A stretch of DNA of 64,000 nucleotides, taken from positions 1,256,228 through 1,320,227 of the forward strand of contig NZ_JELR01000002.1 in NCBI RefSeq assembly GCF_000708675.1, given 5' to 3'. This document shows positions 36,281-46,328 of the stretch, piece by piece. Each line of letters begins with the position of its first letter. Position 1 is the first letter of the stretch. Position numbers and translations under genes: made by a program. The DNA comes from Microbulbifer sp. HZ11. GTDB lineage: Bacteria > Pseudomonadota > Gammaproteobacteria > Pseudomonadales > Cellvibrionaceae. Below the pieces are notes generated by a model. It made no database searches. It saw only the letters and a program-made list of their open reading frames with translations, and was not told where the DNA came from.

Positions 36281-37540
36281 TTATTTGCTCATAAATTCCG
36301 GATAAGCTTCCATTCCGCACTCGGCCAAGTCAACACCTTGCTGCTCTTCTTCTTCGGTAACACGGATACCGGTGATGAGCTTCAGGGCATACCAGACCGC
36401 GAAGGAGGCGGCGAATACCCACACGAAGATGGTGGCTGCGCCGATCAGCTGACCGCTGAAAGAGGAGCCGTCGTTGGTCACCGGTACCAGCAGCAGACCC
36501 AGCAGACCAACCACACCGTGCACGGAGATGGCGCCAACAGGATCGTCGATCTTCAGCTTGTCCAGAGTGAGGATGGAGAAGACCACCAGGATGCCACCCA
36601 GGGCGCCGAACAGGGTTGCCTGCAGGGCAGTCGGGGTAGAAGGCTCAGCGGTGATCGCTACCAGGCCAGCCAGTGCGCCGTTCAGCAGCATGGTCAGGTC
36701 GGCTTTGCCGAACAGGATACGGCCGGTAATCAGAGCGGCGACAGCACCACCCGCGGCAGCGGCGTTGGTGTTCAGGAATACCATGGCAACAGAGTGCGCG
36801 TTGGCTGCATCGCCCAGTTTCAGCACGGAACCGCCGTTGAAGCCGAACCAGCCCATCCACAGGATGAAGGTACCCAGCGTCGCCAGCGGCAGATTGGCAC
36901 CGGGGATGGCGTAGATTTCGCCGTTCGGGCCGTATTTGCCTTTACGTGCGCCCAGCAGCAGAACGCCAGCCAGAGCGGCAGCAGCACCCGCCATGTGCAC
37001 GATGCCGGAACCGGCAAAGTCGGAGAAGCCCAGGTCGCCCAGGTTGTACAGGCCGAATACTTCCGCACCGCCCCAAGTCCAGGAACCTTCCATCGGGTAG
37101 ATGAAGCCAGTCATCACAACGGCAAACACCAGGAAGCTCCACAGGCGCATACGCTCGGCAACGGCACCGGAAACGATGGACATTGCGGTGGCGACAAACA
37201 CAACCTGGAAGAAGAAGTCGGAAGCACCGGAGTAAACGGAGTCACCTTCGAAACCGTTTTCTGCGGATGCAGTGAGAACACCCTCGAGGTCGAAGGCTTC
37301 GATGCCGCTCAGCAACCAGCCGCCGTCGTACATGATGGCGTAGCCGCAGACCAGATACATGGTGCACGCGATCGCAAACAGCGCTACGTTTTTAGTAAGA
37401 ATTTCTGTGGTGTTTTTAGAACGCACCAGGCCAGCTTCCAGCATGGCAAAGCCTGCCGCCATCCACATGACCAGTGCACCACACACTAGGAAATAAAATG
37501 TATCAATTGCGTACTGCAATTGAAAAATTTGATTTTCCAT
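36281..37540 (-). CDS. amtB: Ammonium transporter
   Basis: 419 residues with about eleven membrane helices. The pore's twin histidines are recognisable in SGIVHMAGAAAALAG (about 170-184) and SVHGVVGLLGLLL (about 315), with the ammonium-site Trp/Phe residues in MEGSWTWGG. A canonical Amt/Mep/Rh channel, flanked on both sides by PII genes, one of which would block it under nitrogen excess. It lies in an operon driven by a predicted sigma-54 promoter. Confidence 0.97.
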   Translation of the reverse strand: MENQIFQLQYAIDTFYFLVCGALVMWMAAGFAMLEAGLVRSKNTTEILTKNVALFAIACTMYLVCGYAIMYDGGWLLSGIEAFDLEGVLTASAENGFEGDSVYSGASDFFFQVVFVATAMSIVSGAVAERMRLWSFLVFAVVMTGFIYPMEGSWTWGGAEVFGLYNLGDLGFSDFAGSGIVHMAGAAAALAGVLLLGARKGKYGPNGEIYAIPGANLPLATLGTFILWMGWFGFNGGSVLKLGDAANAHSVAMVFLNTNAAAAGGAVAALITGRILFGKADLTMLLNGALAGLVAITAEPSTPTALQATLFGALGGILVVFSILTLDKLKIDDPVGAISVHGVVGLLGLLLVPVTNDGSSFSGQLIGAATIFVWVFAASFAVWYALKLITGIRVTEEEEQQGVDLAECGMEAYPEFMSK

Positions 37541-37631
37541 TTTTCGCTCCGTTTAACCCAAACTATCCCGAGTCGCCCCGGCAGTTATTGTCTATTGATC
37601 AAAGAATCGTTCTGGCAATCTGTTCTATTAA

Positions 37632-38755
<1,124 letters not shown>

Positions 38756-39169
38756 TTTTTGGTTCTCCTAGATCTCTGTGTGAAGTACTCGTCTTGGTTT
38801 TTTTTATTTATTGCGGCTTCGACTTCGCCGGGGATACGGCACTCGCCGCACTCGCCCAGGCACTTCACTGAAGACCTATCCCCTGCCTGCATTGCCAGGG
38901 CGATTTGCACAGGGGTACTTGCAGAGATGGTGCCAACTTTGAAAAGGCGTCGGGAATTCAACGACTTAGGCGGGTTTCGAAGGGGAATTCACGGGCTTGC
39001 CAAGACTGTCACCGGCGCCCCTGCCCGATTACAGTGCGCACCAATTTGGAACCTGCACCGCAAGCGGGCACTTTTGTGGTGAGGCCCACCTAGGCGCGAA
39101 CCAATACAGCGCACACTGTTCACGCCTTGGTGGTCAAACCCGGCTGCGGTACTATTTACCGCTATTGAA
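38756..39169. other. Regulatory intergenic region, torF operon and ubiK
   Basis: About 410 bp with no ORF, between the divergent torF operon and ubiK. It contains the sigma-54 promoter described separately and, about 100 bp upstream of it at 39038-39052, GCACCAATTTGGAAC, which partly resembles an NtrC half-site pair. Confidence 0.55.
38920..38935 (-). promoter_or_regulatory. Sigma-54 promoter of torF-glnK-amtB-glnK
   Basis: On the minus strand TGGCACCATCTCTGCA matches the -24/-12 consensus TGGCACGN4TTGCA, with GG and GC exactly 10 bases apart. It lies about 165 bp before the torF ATG. RpoN with NtrC control is the norm for glnK-amtB operons. Confidence 0.75.
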
Positions 39170-39418
39170 ATGGGTTTTCGTAGTGGAGAATTGCGCTTGG
39201 CAGCGGAAAAATTGCAACAGTTACTCGATGAACTGCAACAACAAGGGGCAGTTATCACCTCAGATCTGCGGGATGCCCTGGAAGTGGCGCTGGGCAAATT
39301 GCCCCTGGTAAGCCAGCGGGAATTCGACACCCAAGCGGCCAAGCTCGCCCGGGCAGAAGAGAAGCTCGCGCTGCTGGAAGCGCAAGTGCGCGAACTGGAA
39401 GTCAGGCTCGGCGACTGA
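39170..39418 (+). CDS. ubiK: UbiK family ubiquinone accessory factor
   Basis: 82 residues. ITSDLRDALEVALGKLPLVSQREFD followed by a C-terminal coiled coil (AKLARAEEKLALLEAQVRELEVRL) is the UbiK/YqiC (BMFP) pattern; the coiled coil trimerises and binds membranes and UbiJ. The first about eight residues vary, and a TTG start at RLAAEKLQQL with GGAG upstream is also possible. It is followed by comM, as in Pseudomonas. Confidence 0.88.
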   Translation: MGFRSGELRLAAEKLQQLLDELQQQGAVITSDLRDALEVALGKLPLVSQREFDTQAAKLARAEEKLALLEAQVRELEVRLGD

Positions 39419-39484
39419 CCGCGAGCGCGCGACAACGCGTGAAAAACAACACATCACGGAAGACTATTTTTCAGGGAAGAAAAA

Positions 39485-40975
39485 GTGAGCCTATCCATTA
39501 CCTTTGCCCGCGCCCAACTTGGCGTGGAAGCGCCACTGGTAACCGTTGAAATCCACCTGGCCAACGGTTTGCCCGCGTTCAATATCGTCGGCCTGCCGGA
39601 AGCCGCAGTGCGCGAGAGCCGCGACCGGGTGCGCAGCGCCATCATCAACAGCCACTTCGAATTTCCGCAGCGGCGAATCACCGTCAATCTGGCCCCGGCA
39701 GACTTACCCAAGGCCGGCGGACGCTACGATCTCGCCATAGCCCTCGGTGTGCTGGCCGCCTCCGGCCAAATCCCGGGGGAAACCCTCGAGCAGTTTGAAT
39801 TTATTGGTGAACTGGCGCTTTCGGGCAGCCTGCGCCCCATTCCCGGCGCCCTGCCCGCGGCCATCGCCTGTGGCGACAGCGGACGCACCCTGGTGATCGC
39901 GTCCGAGTCCGCCGCCGAGGCGGCGCTGATCAAGGCGCCAGTAAAAGCCGCGTCCAGCCTGTTGCAGGTGTGCGCCCAGCTACACGGGCGCGAACCGCTG
40001 CCCGACGCCCTGGTGGACGATACCCAGGATGAAGTGCTCTGTGCCGATCTGGCGGACGTGCGCGGCCAGCTCAAGGCGCGGCGGGCGCTGGAGGTCGCCG
40101 CCGCAGGTAGCCACAATCTGCTTTTTTACGGTCCACCGGGAACAGGAAAGACCATGCTCGCCAGCCGCCTACCGGGCATCCTGCCGCCATTGACGGAGCG
40201 TGAGCTGATTGAAGTAGCCGCGCTCTATTCCAGCGCCGGGCTTAGCCGCATTCGCCAGCGCCCATTTCGCGCGCCCCACCACTCCGCCTCCCCCACCGCT
40301 CTGGTGGGCGGCGGCAGCAACCCTCGCCCGGGGGAGATCAGCCTGGCGCACCGCGGCGTGCTGTTTCTCGATGAAATGCCAGAATTTCCCCGCTCTGCTT
40401 TGGAAATTTTGCGGGAACCGCTGGAGAACGGCGAGGTACGCATTTCCCGTGCACGCGCCCAGGTCACCTTCCCTGCGGACTTCCAACTAGTGGCCGCGAT
40501 GAACCCCTGCCCCTGTGGCTATCTGGGCGAATCCCGCTGTCGCTGCACTCCGGATCAGATCGACCGCTACCGCAACAAACTGTCCGGGCCGCTATTGGAT
40601 CGCATTGATATGCAGGTGGAAGTGGCAAGTATGAGCGCGGCACAGTTGCAGGAAGCCCCGGCCGGGGAGAAGTCAGCGGTGGTGCGGGAGCGGGTGCGCA
40701 CGGCGCGGGCAATCCAGCAGCAGCGCCAGGGGAAAATTAACGGAGAACTGCAGGGCCGCGAACTGGATGAACACTGCCGGCTGGGTAAAACAGAAAGTGC
40801 TTTACTTCGTGCGTCGGTGGAAAAACTCGGCCTGTCTGCGCGGAGCTACCACCGCGTATTGAAAGTTGCACGCACCCTAGCGGATTTGAATCAGCAGAAA
40901 GAGATTGGCACAGGCCAGATCGCCGAAGCCCTGGCCTATCGCAACCTGGATCGTAAACCTATCGTGCCGGCCTAG
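39485..40975 (+). CDS. comM: Mg-chelatase-like AAA protein ComM/YifB
   Basis: 496 residues. The N-terminal ChlI-like domain begins SLSITFARAQLGVEAPLVTVE and continues NIVGLPEAAVRESRDRVRSA. The AAA core has Walker A YGPPGTGKTMLASRLPGI (about 215-232), LFLDEMPEFPRSALE (about 293-307), and a C-terminal zinc-type CPCGYLGESRCRC. ComM is a hexameric helicase promoting branch migration during natural transformation. The start is GTG 39485. Confidence 0.96.
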   Translation: MSLSITFARAQLGVEAPLVTVEIHLANGLPAFNIVGLPEAAVRESRDRVRSAIINSHFEFPQRRITVNLAPADLPKAGGRYDLAIALGVLAASGQIPGETLEQFEFIGELALSGSLRPIPGALPAAIACGDSGRTLVIASESAAEAALIKAPVKAASSLLQVCAQLHGREPLPDALVDDTQDEVLCADLADVRGQLKARRALEVAAAGSHNLLFYGPPGTGKTMLASRLPGILPPLTERELIEVAALYSSAGLSRIRQRPFRAPHHSASPTALVGGGSNPRPGEISLAHRGVLFLDEMPEFPRSALEILREPLENGEVRISRARAQVTFPADFQLVAAMNPCPCGYLGESRCRCTPDQIDRYRNKLSGPLLDRIDMQVEVASMSAAQLQEAPAGEKSAVVRERVRTARAIQQQRQGKINGELQGRELDEHCRLGKTESALLRASVEKLGLSARSYHRVLKVARTLADLNQQKEIGTGQIAEALAYRNLDRKPIVPA

Positions 40976-41010
40976 CACTGTACTCTGCGGGAGCCCGCGA
41001 GATTCTGGCC

Positions 41011-41466
41011 TCAGCGCTTTTTCGCCTGCATTAACCACCGATCCAGCTGATCCGCAAACGCCTTGCGCTCCTGCTGCCCCAGTGGCGGCGGCCCACCAGT
41101 ATGCACACCGCTGGAGCGCAGGGTCTCCATAAAGTCGCGCATGTTCAGACGCGCGCGGATATTGGCTTTGGAGTATTTTTCTCCGCGGGGGTTGAGCGCG
41201 GTGGCGCCCTTGTCGATCACCTCTGACGCGAGGGGAATATCCGCGGTAATGATCAGATCCCCCTCACTACAGCGCTGTACGATCTCATTGTCGGCAACGT
41301 CGAAGCCTGAGGAAACCTGCAACGCACGAATAAACTTCGACGGGGGTACCCGCACAGGCTGATTAGCAACGAGGGTCAATTCAGTTTCGGTGCGCTCGGC
41401 GGCGCGGAACAGGATTTCTTTGATGACCGTGGGGCAGGCATCAGCATCCACCCAGATTTTTGGCAT
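41011..41466 (-). CDS. yaiI: YaiI/YqxD family protein (UPF0178)
   Basis: 151 residues. [19 protein letters not shown] (3-21), [12 protein letters not shown] and [19 protein letters not shown] are the family signature with conserved acidic residues of a PIN-like or NYN-like fold. Function is uncertain. Its ATG overlaps the DUF3565 stop by one base (TAATG), so the two are co-translated. Confidence 0.93.
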   Translation of the reverse strand: MPKIWVDADACPTVIKEILFRAAERTETELTLVANQPVRVPPSKFIRALQVSSGFDVADNEIVQRCSEGDLIITADIPLASEVIDKGATALNPRGEKYSKANIRARLNMRDFMETLRSSGVHTGGPPPLGQQERKAFADQLDRWLMQAKKR

Positions 41467-41699
41467 TAATCGGACTCTCTCGATAGTGAGGGCGGTTGAT
41501 GGTCAGCGGGCGCACCCTGGTCACATTTTTTGCAGTCGAGCTCGAAACCCAGCATTTCCCGGCGCCCTTCCACCGTGGTCACCCAGGGACGGTTCTGCCA
41601 GGGTGGGTCGTGGCGCACGTGCTGGTTGTGACCGCAGGCCAGCTGCGCCACCCAGTGGTGTTCTTCATCCCGATGATAACCGGTAATGGCCTGCCGCAT
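41466..41699 (-). CDS. DUF3565 protein
   Basis: 77 residues from ATG 41699 (GGAGG upstream). [39 protein letters not shown] and [12 protein letters not shown] are the DUF3565 hallmarks: a HxC-type and CxxC metal site likely holding zinc. It is a small cytoplasmic protein of unknown role, found widely in Gammaproteobacteria. It is coupled to yaiI downstream. In-frame sequence upstream overlaps rep on the other strand and is not coding. Confidence 0.88.
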   Translation of the reverse strand: MRQAITGYHRDEEHHWVAQLACGHNQHVRHDPPWQNRPWVTTVEGRREMLGFELDCKKCDQGAPADHQPPSLSRESD

Positions 41700-41838
41700 G
41701 GGGTAAAGCCTCCTGTATTGCGAGCGCCGATCGACGGTGCGGTCAATATTATCCCACAGCGCGACGCAGCCAATTTCCATTGCGGCTGATAGAATCCGCC
41801 CTTCGTCCTTTTCCGTCTCTTCCACTGCAGTTGTACCC

Positions 41839-43872
41839 ATGACCAAACTCAATCCGCGCCAGGCGGAAGCAGTCAAATACATCGATGGTCCCTGCCTGGT
41901 ATTGGCCGGCGCCGGCTCCGGCAAGACCAGCGTAATCACACGGAAAATCGCCTATCTGATCGAACAGTGCGGCTATCAGGCACGAAATATCGCGGCCCTG
42001 ACGTTTACCAACAAGGCCGCGCGGGAAATGAAAGAGCGGGTCGGCAAGCTGATCACCGGTCCCGACGGCAAGAAATCCAAGGCCTCCCACGGTCTCACCG
42101 TGTCCACCTTCCACAATCTGGGCCTGAATATTCTGCGCAAGGAATACCGCGCCGCCGGCTTCAAGCCCGGCTTCTCGATCTTCGACTCAGAAGACGCCCG
42201 TGGTCTGATCAAGGAACTGATGCTGCGCGACGGCGATCTGGACACCGACCTGCTGGACCGGGTGCAGAACCAGATTTCCAACTGGAAGAACGACATGCTG
42301 CCCCCGAAAAAGGCCCTGGAAACCGCCCAGAGCCCGGGCGAACAGGCCATGGCGGTGGCCTACGGGCGCTACTGCGACGCCCTCAAGGCCTACAACTCCG
42401 TCGACTTCGACGACCTGATCATGATCCCGGTGCAGCTGTTCGACACCGACCCCGAACTGCTGCAGCGCTGGCGCCGCAAGATCCGCTACCTGCTGGTGGA
42501 CGAATACCAGGACACCAACAGCTCCCAGTACCTGCTGGTGAAAATGCTGGTGGGCAGCGGCGGCGGCCTCACCGTGGTGGGTGACGACGACCAGTCCATC
42601 TACGCCTGGCGCGGGGCGCGCCCGGAGAATATGAGCCAGCTGAAGCAGGATTATCCCAACCTGCGCCTGATCAAGCTGGAACAGAACTACCGCTCCACCA
42701 GCCGTATCCTCAAGGTGGCCAACCACCTGATCGCCCACAACCCGCACGAGTTCGACAAGGCCCTGTGGTCCGACCGCGGCCTCGGCGACGAAATCCGTGT
42801 GCTGAAGGTGGCCAACGAGAACGAGGAAGCCGAGCGCGTCGCCAACGAAATCTTCCTGCAGAAGGCCCGCCGCGGTTGCCAGTTCAAGGACTTCGCCGTG
42901 CTCTACCGGGGCAACCATCAGGCGCGCCTGATCGAGATGAAGCTGCAGGAAAACCAGATCCCCTACCAGCTCTCCGGCGGCACCAGCTTCTTCGCCCGCG
43001 CCGAGATCAAGGACGTCATGTCCTACCTGCGCCTGCTGGTCAACCCGGACGACGACAACGCCTTCCTGCGTATCATCAACACCCCGCGCCGCCAGATCGG
43101 CACCAGCAGCCTGGAAGCGCTGGGCAACTACGCCAAGGGCCGTGAGATCTCCATGCTGAGCGCCTGTTCAGAGCTGGGCTTCAAGGAGCACATTACCGAA
43201 GCGGGCTACGAGCGCCTCAACCGCTTCGCCCACTGGCTGGAAGGAGTGGCGCGCAACTGCCGCGACAACAGCCCGGAGTCCGCACTGCGAGAAATGCTCG
43301 ACGATATCGACTACGCCGGCTGGCTGTCGCAAAACGCCAGCAGTGAGAAGGTCGCCGAGAAGCGCATGGAAAACGTCTACTGGCTGCTCGACAGCCTGAT
43401 GAAAACCATGGAAGGCACCGACGACGAGCTGGAGCAGGACGTACGCCTGGAACAGGCCATCTCCAAACTGATCCTGCGCGACATGCTTGACCGCCAGGAA
43501 GAAGAGGAAGCCACCGACAAGGTCAGCCTGATGACCCTGCACGCCTCCAAGGGCCTGGAATACCCCCATGTGTTCATGATCGGCATGGAAGAAAACCTGC
43601 TGCCCCACCGCAACAGCATTGAAGACGACAATATCGAAGAAGAGCGCCGCCTCACCTATGTGGGTATCACCCGCGCCCAGAAAACCCTGACCATGACCCT
43701 GGCGGGCAAGCGCAAGATGTTCGGCGAAAACCAGGACACCACCCCCAGCCGCTTTCTCGAAGAGCTGCCGGAGGAGGACTGTATTTTTGAAGGGTTTGGC
43801 AAGGCGACCCCTGAGCAGAATCAGGCCAAAGGGGCGGAGACGCTGGGGTCGCTGCTCAGCATGTTTGACTAA
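41839..43872 (+). CDS. rep: ATP-dependent DNA helicase Rep
   Basis: 677 residues. SF1A helicase motifs in order: Q-motif LNPRQAEAV, I AGAGSGKT (about 22-29), Ia TFTNKAAREM, II DEYQDTN (about 221-227), III GDDDQSIYAWRGA, IV LEQNYRS, V TLHASKGLEYPHVF, VI EEERRLTYVGITRAQ. Rep unwinds DNA 3'-5' ahead of replication forks and clears proteins. The ATG at 41839 is the conserved start; the longer frame overlaps DUF3565 antisense. Confidence 0.97.
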   Translation: MTKLNPRQAEAVKYIDGPCLVLAGAGSGKTSVITRKIAYLIEQCGYQARNIAALTFTNKAAREMKERVGKLITGPDGKKSKASHGLTVSTFHNLGLNILRKEYRAAGFKPGFSIFDSEDARGLIKELMLRDGDLDTDLLDRVQNQISNWKNDMLPPKKALETAQSPGEQAMAVAYGRYCDALKAYNSVDFDDLIMIPVQLFDTDPELLQRWRRKIRYLLVDEYQDTNSSQYLLVKMLVGSGGGLTVVGDDDQSIYAWRGARPENMSQLKQDYPNLRLIKLEQNYRSTSRILKVANHLIAHNPHEFDKALWSDRGLGDEIRVLKVANENEEAERVANEIFLQKARRGCQFKDFAVLYRGNHQARLIEMKLQENQIPYQLSGGTSFFARAEIKDVMSYLRLLVNPDDDNAFLRIINTPRRQIGTSSLEALGNYAKGREISMLSACSELGFKEHITEAGYERLNRFAHWLEGVARNCRDNSPESALREMLDDIDYAGWLSQNASSEKVAEKRMENVYWLLDSLMKTMEGTDDELEQDVRLEQAISKLILRDMLDRQEEEEATDKVSLMTLHASKGLEYPHVFMIGMEENLLPHRNSIEDDNIEEERRLTYVGITRAQKTLTMTLAGKRKMFGENQDTTPSRFLEELPEEDCIFEGFGKATPEQNQAKGAETLGSLLSMFD

Positions 43873-43925
43873 ACGGCAGGGCCGAAGGCGCCGTGAGTAC
43901 CTGGAGCGGTCGGAACGCCGTTTAG
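43869..43925. repeat. Inverted repeat at the rep stop codon
   Basis: CTAAACGGC (43869-43877) and GCCGTTTAG (43917-43925) are perfect complements, with GC-rich internal sequence. They begin at the rep stop and may form a terminator-like or processing hairpin without a U tract. Confidence 0.4.
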
Positions 43926-44018
43926 CACAGCCGAAGGCTGCCCGAAGGGCGAGGTGATGCGGCACACCGACCAGGGACGGCCCGAGTGACTAAGCACTCA
44001 CCGAAAAGCCTCTTCTTC

Positions 44019-44076
44019 GTCATGCCGGACTCGATCCGGCATCCAGCCCCTGGACACCGGCCTGCGCCGGTGTAAC
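44019..44076. repeat. REP-like pair between rep and cytochrome c5
   Basis: Two units in opposite orientation: 44019-44046 (GTCATGCCGG ... CCGGCATCCAG) and 44050-44076 (CTGGACACCGG ... CCGGTGTAAC), same end sequences as the repeats at 25.7, 31.2 and 35.05 kb. Confidence 0.7.
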
Positions 44077-44117
44077 GGTAGCGGGGGAACCGAAAACGCC
44101 AAAATTCACGCACAAAA

Positions 44118-44140
44118 AAAGCCGCTCAGTGAGCGGCTTT
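44118..44140. terminator. Bidirectional terminator (rep and cytochrome c5)
   Basis: AAAGCCGCTC, three-base loop, GAGCGGCTTT flanked by A-run and T-run, between the convergent rep and cytochrome genes. Confidence 0.85.
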
Positions 44141-44164
44141 TTCATTCAGTAAGCGAGCAGTCGC

Positions 44165-44587
44165 TTACTTGCTGCCTTCCACCATATGATCAACGGCAGC
44201 CTTCACTTCATCGTCGGAACAGGTCATACACAGACCCTTCGCCGGCATGGCGTTAAAACCGTTGATGGCGTGGGTGTAGAGCGTGTCCATACCTTTTGCT
44301 ACACGCGGGCCCCAGGCACCGGCATCACCCATTTTCGGCGCACCAGCAGCGCCTGTTGCGTGACAGGCCGCACAGTGGGCACTGTATACGTCGCTGCCGC
44401 TACGGGCTCCACCAGATGAGGCGGCTGCTGCAGGCGCTGCCGCTGCACACTCGTCACCCTTCATGCAGGTCTCGCCTGCCGGCGCGATGCGCTCTGCAAT
44501 CTCTTCGTCTACAGAAGACTGGGCCACAGCTACTGCCGCGCCAGCCGCTACGGCCAGCGCCGCGATAAAACTCAAAACACCTTTCAT
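44165..44587 (-). CDS. Cytochrome c5 family protein
   Basis: 140 residues. A signal or anchor segment (VLSFIAALAVAAGAAVAVAQ), an Ala/Ser-rich linker with two cysteines (ETCMKGDEC), then a class I c-type domain: heme-binding CAACH (about 73-77), the axial Met in FNAMPAKG (about 113) and the extra CMTC disulfide typical of c5. A periplasmic electron carrier. Located after rep, as cycB is in Pseudomonas. Confidence 0.93.
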   Translation of the reverse strand: MKGVLSFIAALAVAAGAAVAVAQSSVDEEIAERIAPAGETCMKGDECAAAAPAAAASSGGARSGSDVYSAHCAACHATGAAGAPKMGDAGAWGPRVAKGMDTLYTHAINGFNAMPAKGLCMTCSDDEVKAAVDHMVEGSK

Positions 44588-44730
44588 CCATTCCCCCTAA
44601 AGGCCCAAGCCGGCCCGTAGATTTCGGCGCTATCGCCATAAACCTCTACCAAACAGCCGCGCATTATAAGCATAGCGCCCGCCCCTGCGAAGGCCCGTGC
44701 ACCATAACTGGACCAATCCCCCAATTTCCT

Positions 44731-44758
44731 TTGCCCTGCCACAGCCCTTCTGTATAAT
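44731..44758 (+). promoter_or_regulatory. tRNA promoter
   Basis: TTGCCC (44731-44736), 16-bp spacer, consensus TATAAT (44753-44758), then a GC-rich discriminator CCGCCCCCGCGC typical of stringently controlled stable-RNA promoters. It points to the tRNA fragment and the intact tRNA-Arg. Confidence 0.65.
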
Positions 44759-44826
44759 CCGCCCCCGCGCTAGGGTTCTCTAACCCCTTGATTTGGCGCC
44801 GATTTGGCTGTGAAGGCCAGTGTATT

Positions 44827-44845
44827 CCGCCCGTAGCTCAGCTGG
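44827..44845 (+). pseudogene. 5' fragment of a tRNA-Arg gene
   Basis: CCGCCCGTAGCTCAGCTGG is identical to the first 19 bases (acceptor and D-arm start) of the intact tRNA 160 bp downstream. Downstream sequence then diverges into several small hairpins. Probably a decayed tandem copy. Confidence 0.65.
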
Positions 44846-45004
44846 GTGAGGCAAGCGCTTGCAAGGCATCGCCTTGCGCGCAGCCGAACGACACCCATCT
44901 ATGATGGGTGGCCGGTCCCGAGCAACGCGAGGGGAGCGTCGCCGGAAGCCGCAGGCTTCCCGCCCTGACTCAGGCACGGCGCGAATGTAAAAAATCAGAG
45001 TTTT

Positions 45005-45080
<76 letters not shown>

Positions 45081-45081
<1 letters not shown>

Positions 45082-45123
45082 TATAAAAGAAAGGCCACCC
45101 AACGGGTGGCCTTTCTTTTATAT
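45081..45123 (+). terminator. Very long perfect hairpin after tRNA-Arg
   Basis: Stem 45081-45100 and 45104-45123 of 20 perfect base pairs (AAGGCCACCC / GGGTGGCCTT at its top), three-base loop AAC, with TTTCTTTTATAT at the 3' side. It starts at the last base of the CCA. It serves as terminator; the perfect length is unusual. Confidence 0.85.
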
Positions 45124-45126
45124 CGT

Positions 45127-45278
45127 CCCAAGCCCTAGGGCTTCGCCCAATTCCCAGGTTCGACCCGGAGGCGCATAGCGCCGGAGAGCAGCGACCGCAG
45201 GGAGCTAATCCTCTCGGGGGCATTGCGTTTATGCCACCCCAAGCCCTAGGGCTTCGCCCAATTCCCAGGTTCGACCCG
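45127..45278. repeat. 41-bp direct repeat pair with tRNA-like sequence
   Basis: Identical 41-bp blocks at 45127-45167 and 45238-45278 start CCCAAGCCCTAGGGCTTCG and end with CCCAGGTTCGACCCG, which resembles a T-loop. Between them is AATCCTCTCGGG, matching the 3' side of the T-arm and acceptor of the neighbouring tRNA. Likely debris of duplicated tRNA 3' ends. Confidence 0.6.
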
Positions 45279-45297
45279 CAGGCGCTCCAAGCCAGCG

Positions 45298-45555
45298 CTA
45301 ATCCTCCCGCCCACTGACCCTTTCAAAACTCAGATTCCAGATAGCACAAATCTCCCCAAGTTCATCCAGTGCCCTAGCTGCACAATCATCCCCTATCGTT
45401 ACCGCGACACATTGGGTACAGACCACAACTTTCTCGCAGCCCGCAAGCGCCGATAGCCGCTCGTAAAAAATAGCCTCCTCCTCTCTACAGCGGAAAACCG
45501 GCGCGGACAGCTCAATATTCAAAACGGACCCCTCCTCCACTAGCGCCAGCTTCAC
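45298..45555 (-). CDS. Small hypothetical protein
   Basis: 85 residues, soluble. Four cysteines (C23, C40, C46 and C49 with C59 in a DDC turn) and a central VVVCTQCVAVTIG strand suggest a metal or redox site. The stop-start junction with DUF488 is immediate (45555/45556), so it is translated as the downstream partner of the DUF488 gene. No family recognised. Confidence 0.65.
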   Translation of the reverse strand: MKLALVEEGSVLNIELSAPVFRCREEEAIFYERLSALAGCEKVVVCTQCVAVTIGDDCAARALDELGEICAIWNLSFERVSGRED

Positions 45556-45909
45556 TTATTCTAATTTAAGCTTCTCTATATACTCTTTCAGAACACGCGC
45601 CTGATTATGCTCTTCATCCTTGGCACCGTAGAGCAGTACCAGCGGTTCACCGGAAACTTCTTCCAGCTGCGCTTTTACTTCGTCTTTATTCTCTTTTAAT
45701 TCAGAGAGATATTTTTTCCGAAAGCTTCCCCATTTCTCGGGATCATGGTCGAACCACTGTCGGAGTTCATCGCTGGGCGCCAGGCTCTTCCAGTGATCAT
45801 CCAGATTCGCCTCGTCCTTGGAGATCCCGCGCGGCCACAAGCGGTCTACCAGCACGCGATAGCCTCCGGTAGTCCCGTCTTCGTATATGCGACACGTTTC
45901 AACCTGCAT
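45556..45909 (-). CDS. DUF488 (YeaO-like) protein
   Basis: 117 residues. RVLVDRLWPRGISKDEANLD (about 18-37), APSDELRQWFDHDPEKW and PLVLLYGAKDEEHNQARVLKEY are the DUF488/YeaO signature: conserved Arg, Asp, Trp and the late His-Asn. Function unknown. Start ATG 45909. Confidence 0.9.
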   Translation of the reverse strand: MQVETCRIYEDGTTGGYRVLVDRLWPRGISKDEANLDDHWKSLAPSDELRQWFDHDPEKWGSFRKKYLSELKENKDEVKAQLEEVSGEPLVLLYGAKDEEHNQARVLKEYIEKLKLE

Positions 45910-46052
45910 TCTTTCGGCCTCCTCAGGGTATCGACTCCCCTACACAGCGTTGTAGCCTTTCAATGCGCTTACGGCCACCTGGCTGCAGCGACTGTCGACA
46001 AGTTGCTCAGTGGTTTTCCCATCACGCCGGTCAAGCAGACTGAAGATACGGC
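45910..46052. other. Intergenic region upstream of DUF488
   Basis: 143 bp, no ORF or repeat. It should contain the DUF488 promoter. Confidence 0.35.
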
Positions 46053-46253
46053 TTATTTAAAGTCGATGTGGATATATCCCCGTCTGCGCACACGGTTATC
46101 CACAATGAAGTTCCCCACAGTTTCCCGGGGTAGACCTGTGAATATCTGCTGGATATCTCTCACCAGCCCAGCGGGGTCATCGCCATGGGCGCGGCGATCA
46201 AAATAACGCCAGCCAATATCGTCTGGCAAAAGGCTGTTGCGAACGAATGTCAT
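46053..46253 (-). CDS. Possible small protein upstream of the TonB receptor
   Basis: A 66-codon reading frame, MTFVRNSLLPDDIGWRYFD ... RGYIHIDFK, lies in the gap between DUF488 and the TonB receptor. It has protein-like composition (dense aromatic and charged residues, no low complexity) and ends just where the gap does, but only a weak GGA before the ATG. No family recognised. It might be genuine, a remnant, or chance in GC-rich DNA. Confidence 0.35.
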   Translation of the reverse strand: MTFVRNSLLPDDIGWRYFDRRAHGDDPAGLVRDIQQIFTGLPRETVGNFIVDNRVRRRGYIHIDFK

Positions 46254-46328
46254 ATTCCAGTCACAGCCCCGACGCATTTGCTCTCTAACATCCGGCTTTT
46301 TGCACAGACCATCAACGCTGGAGTTACC

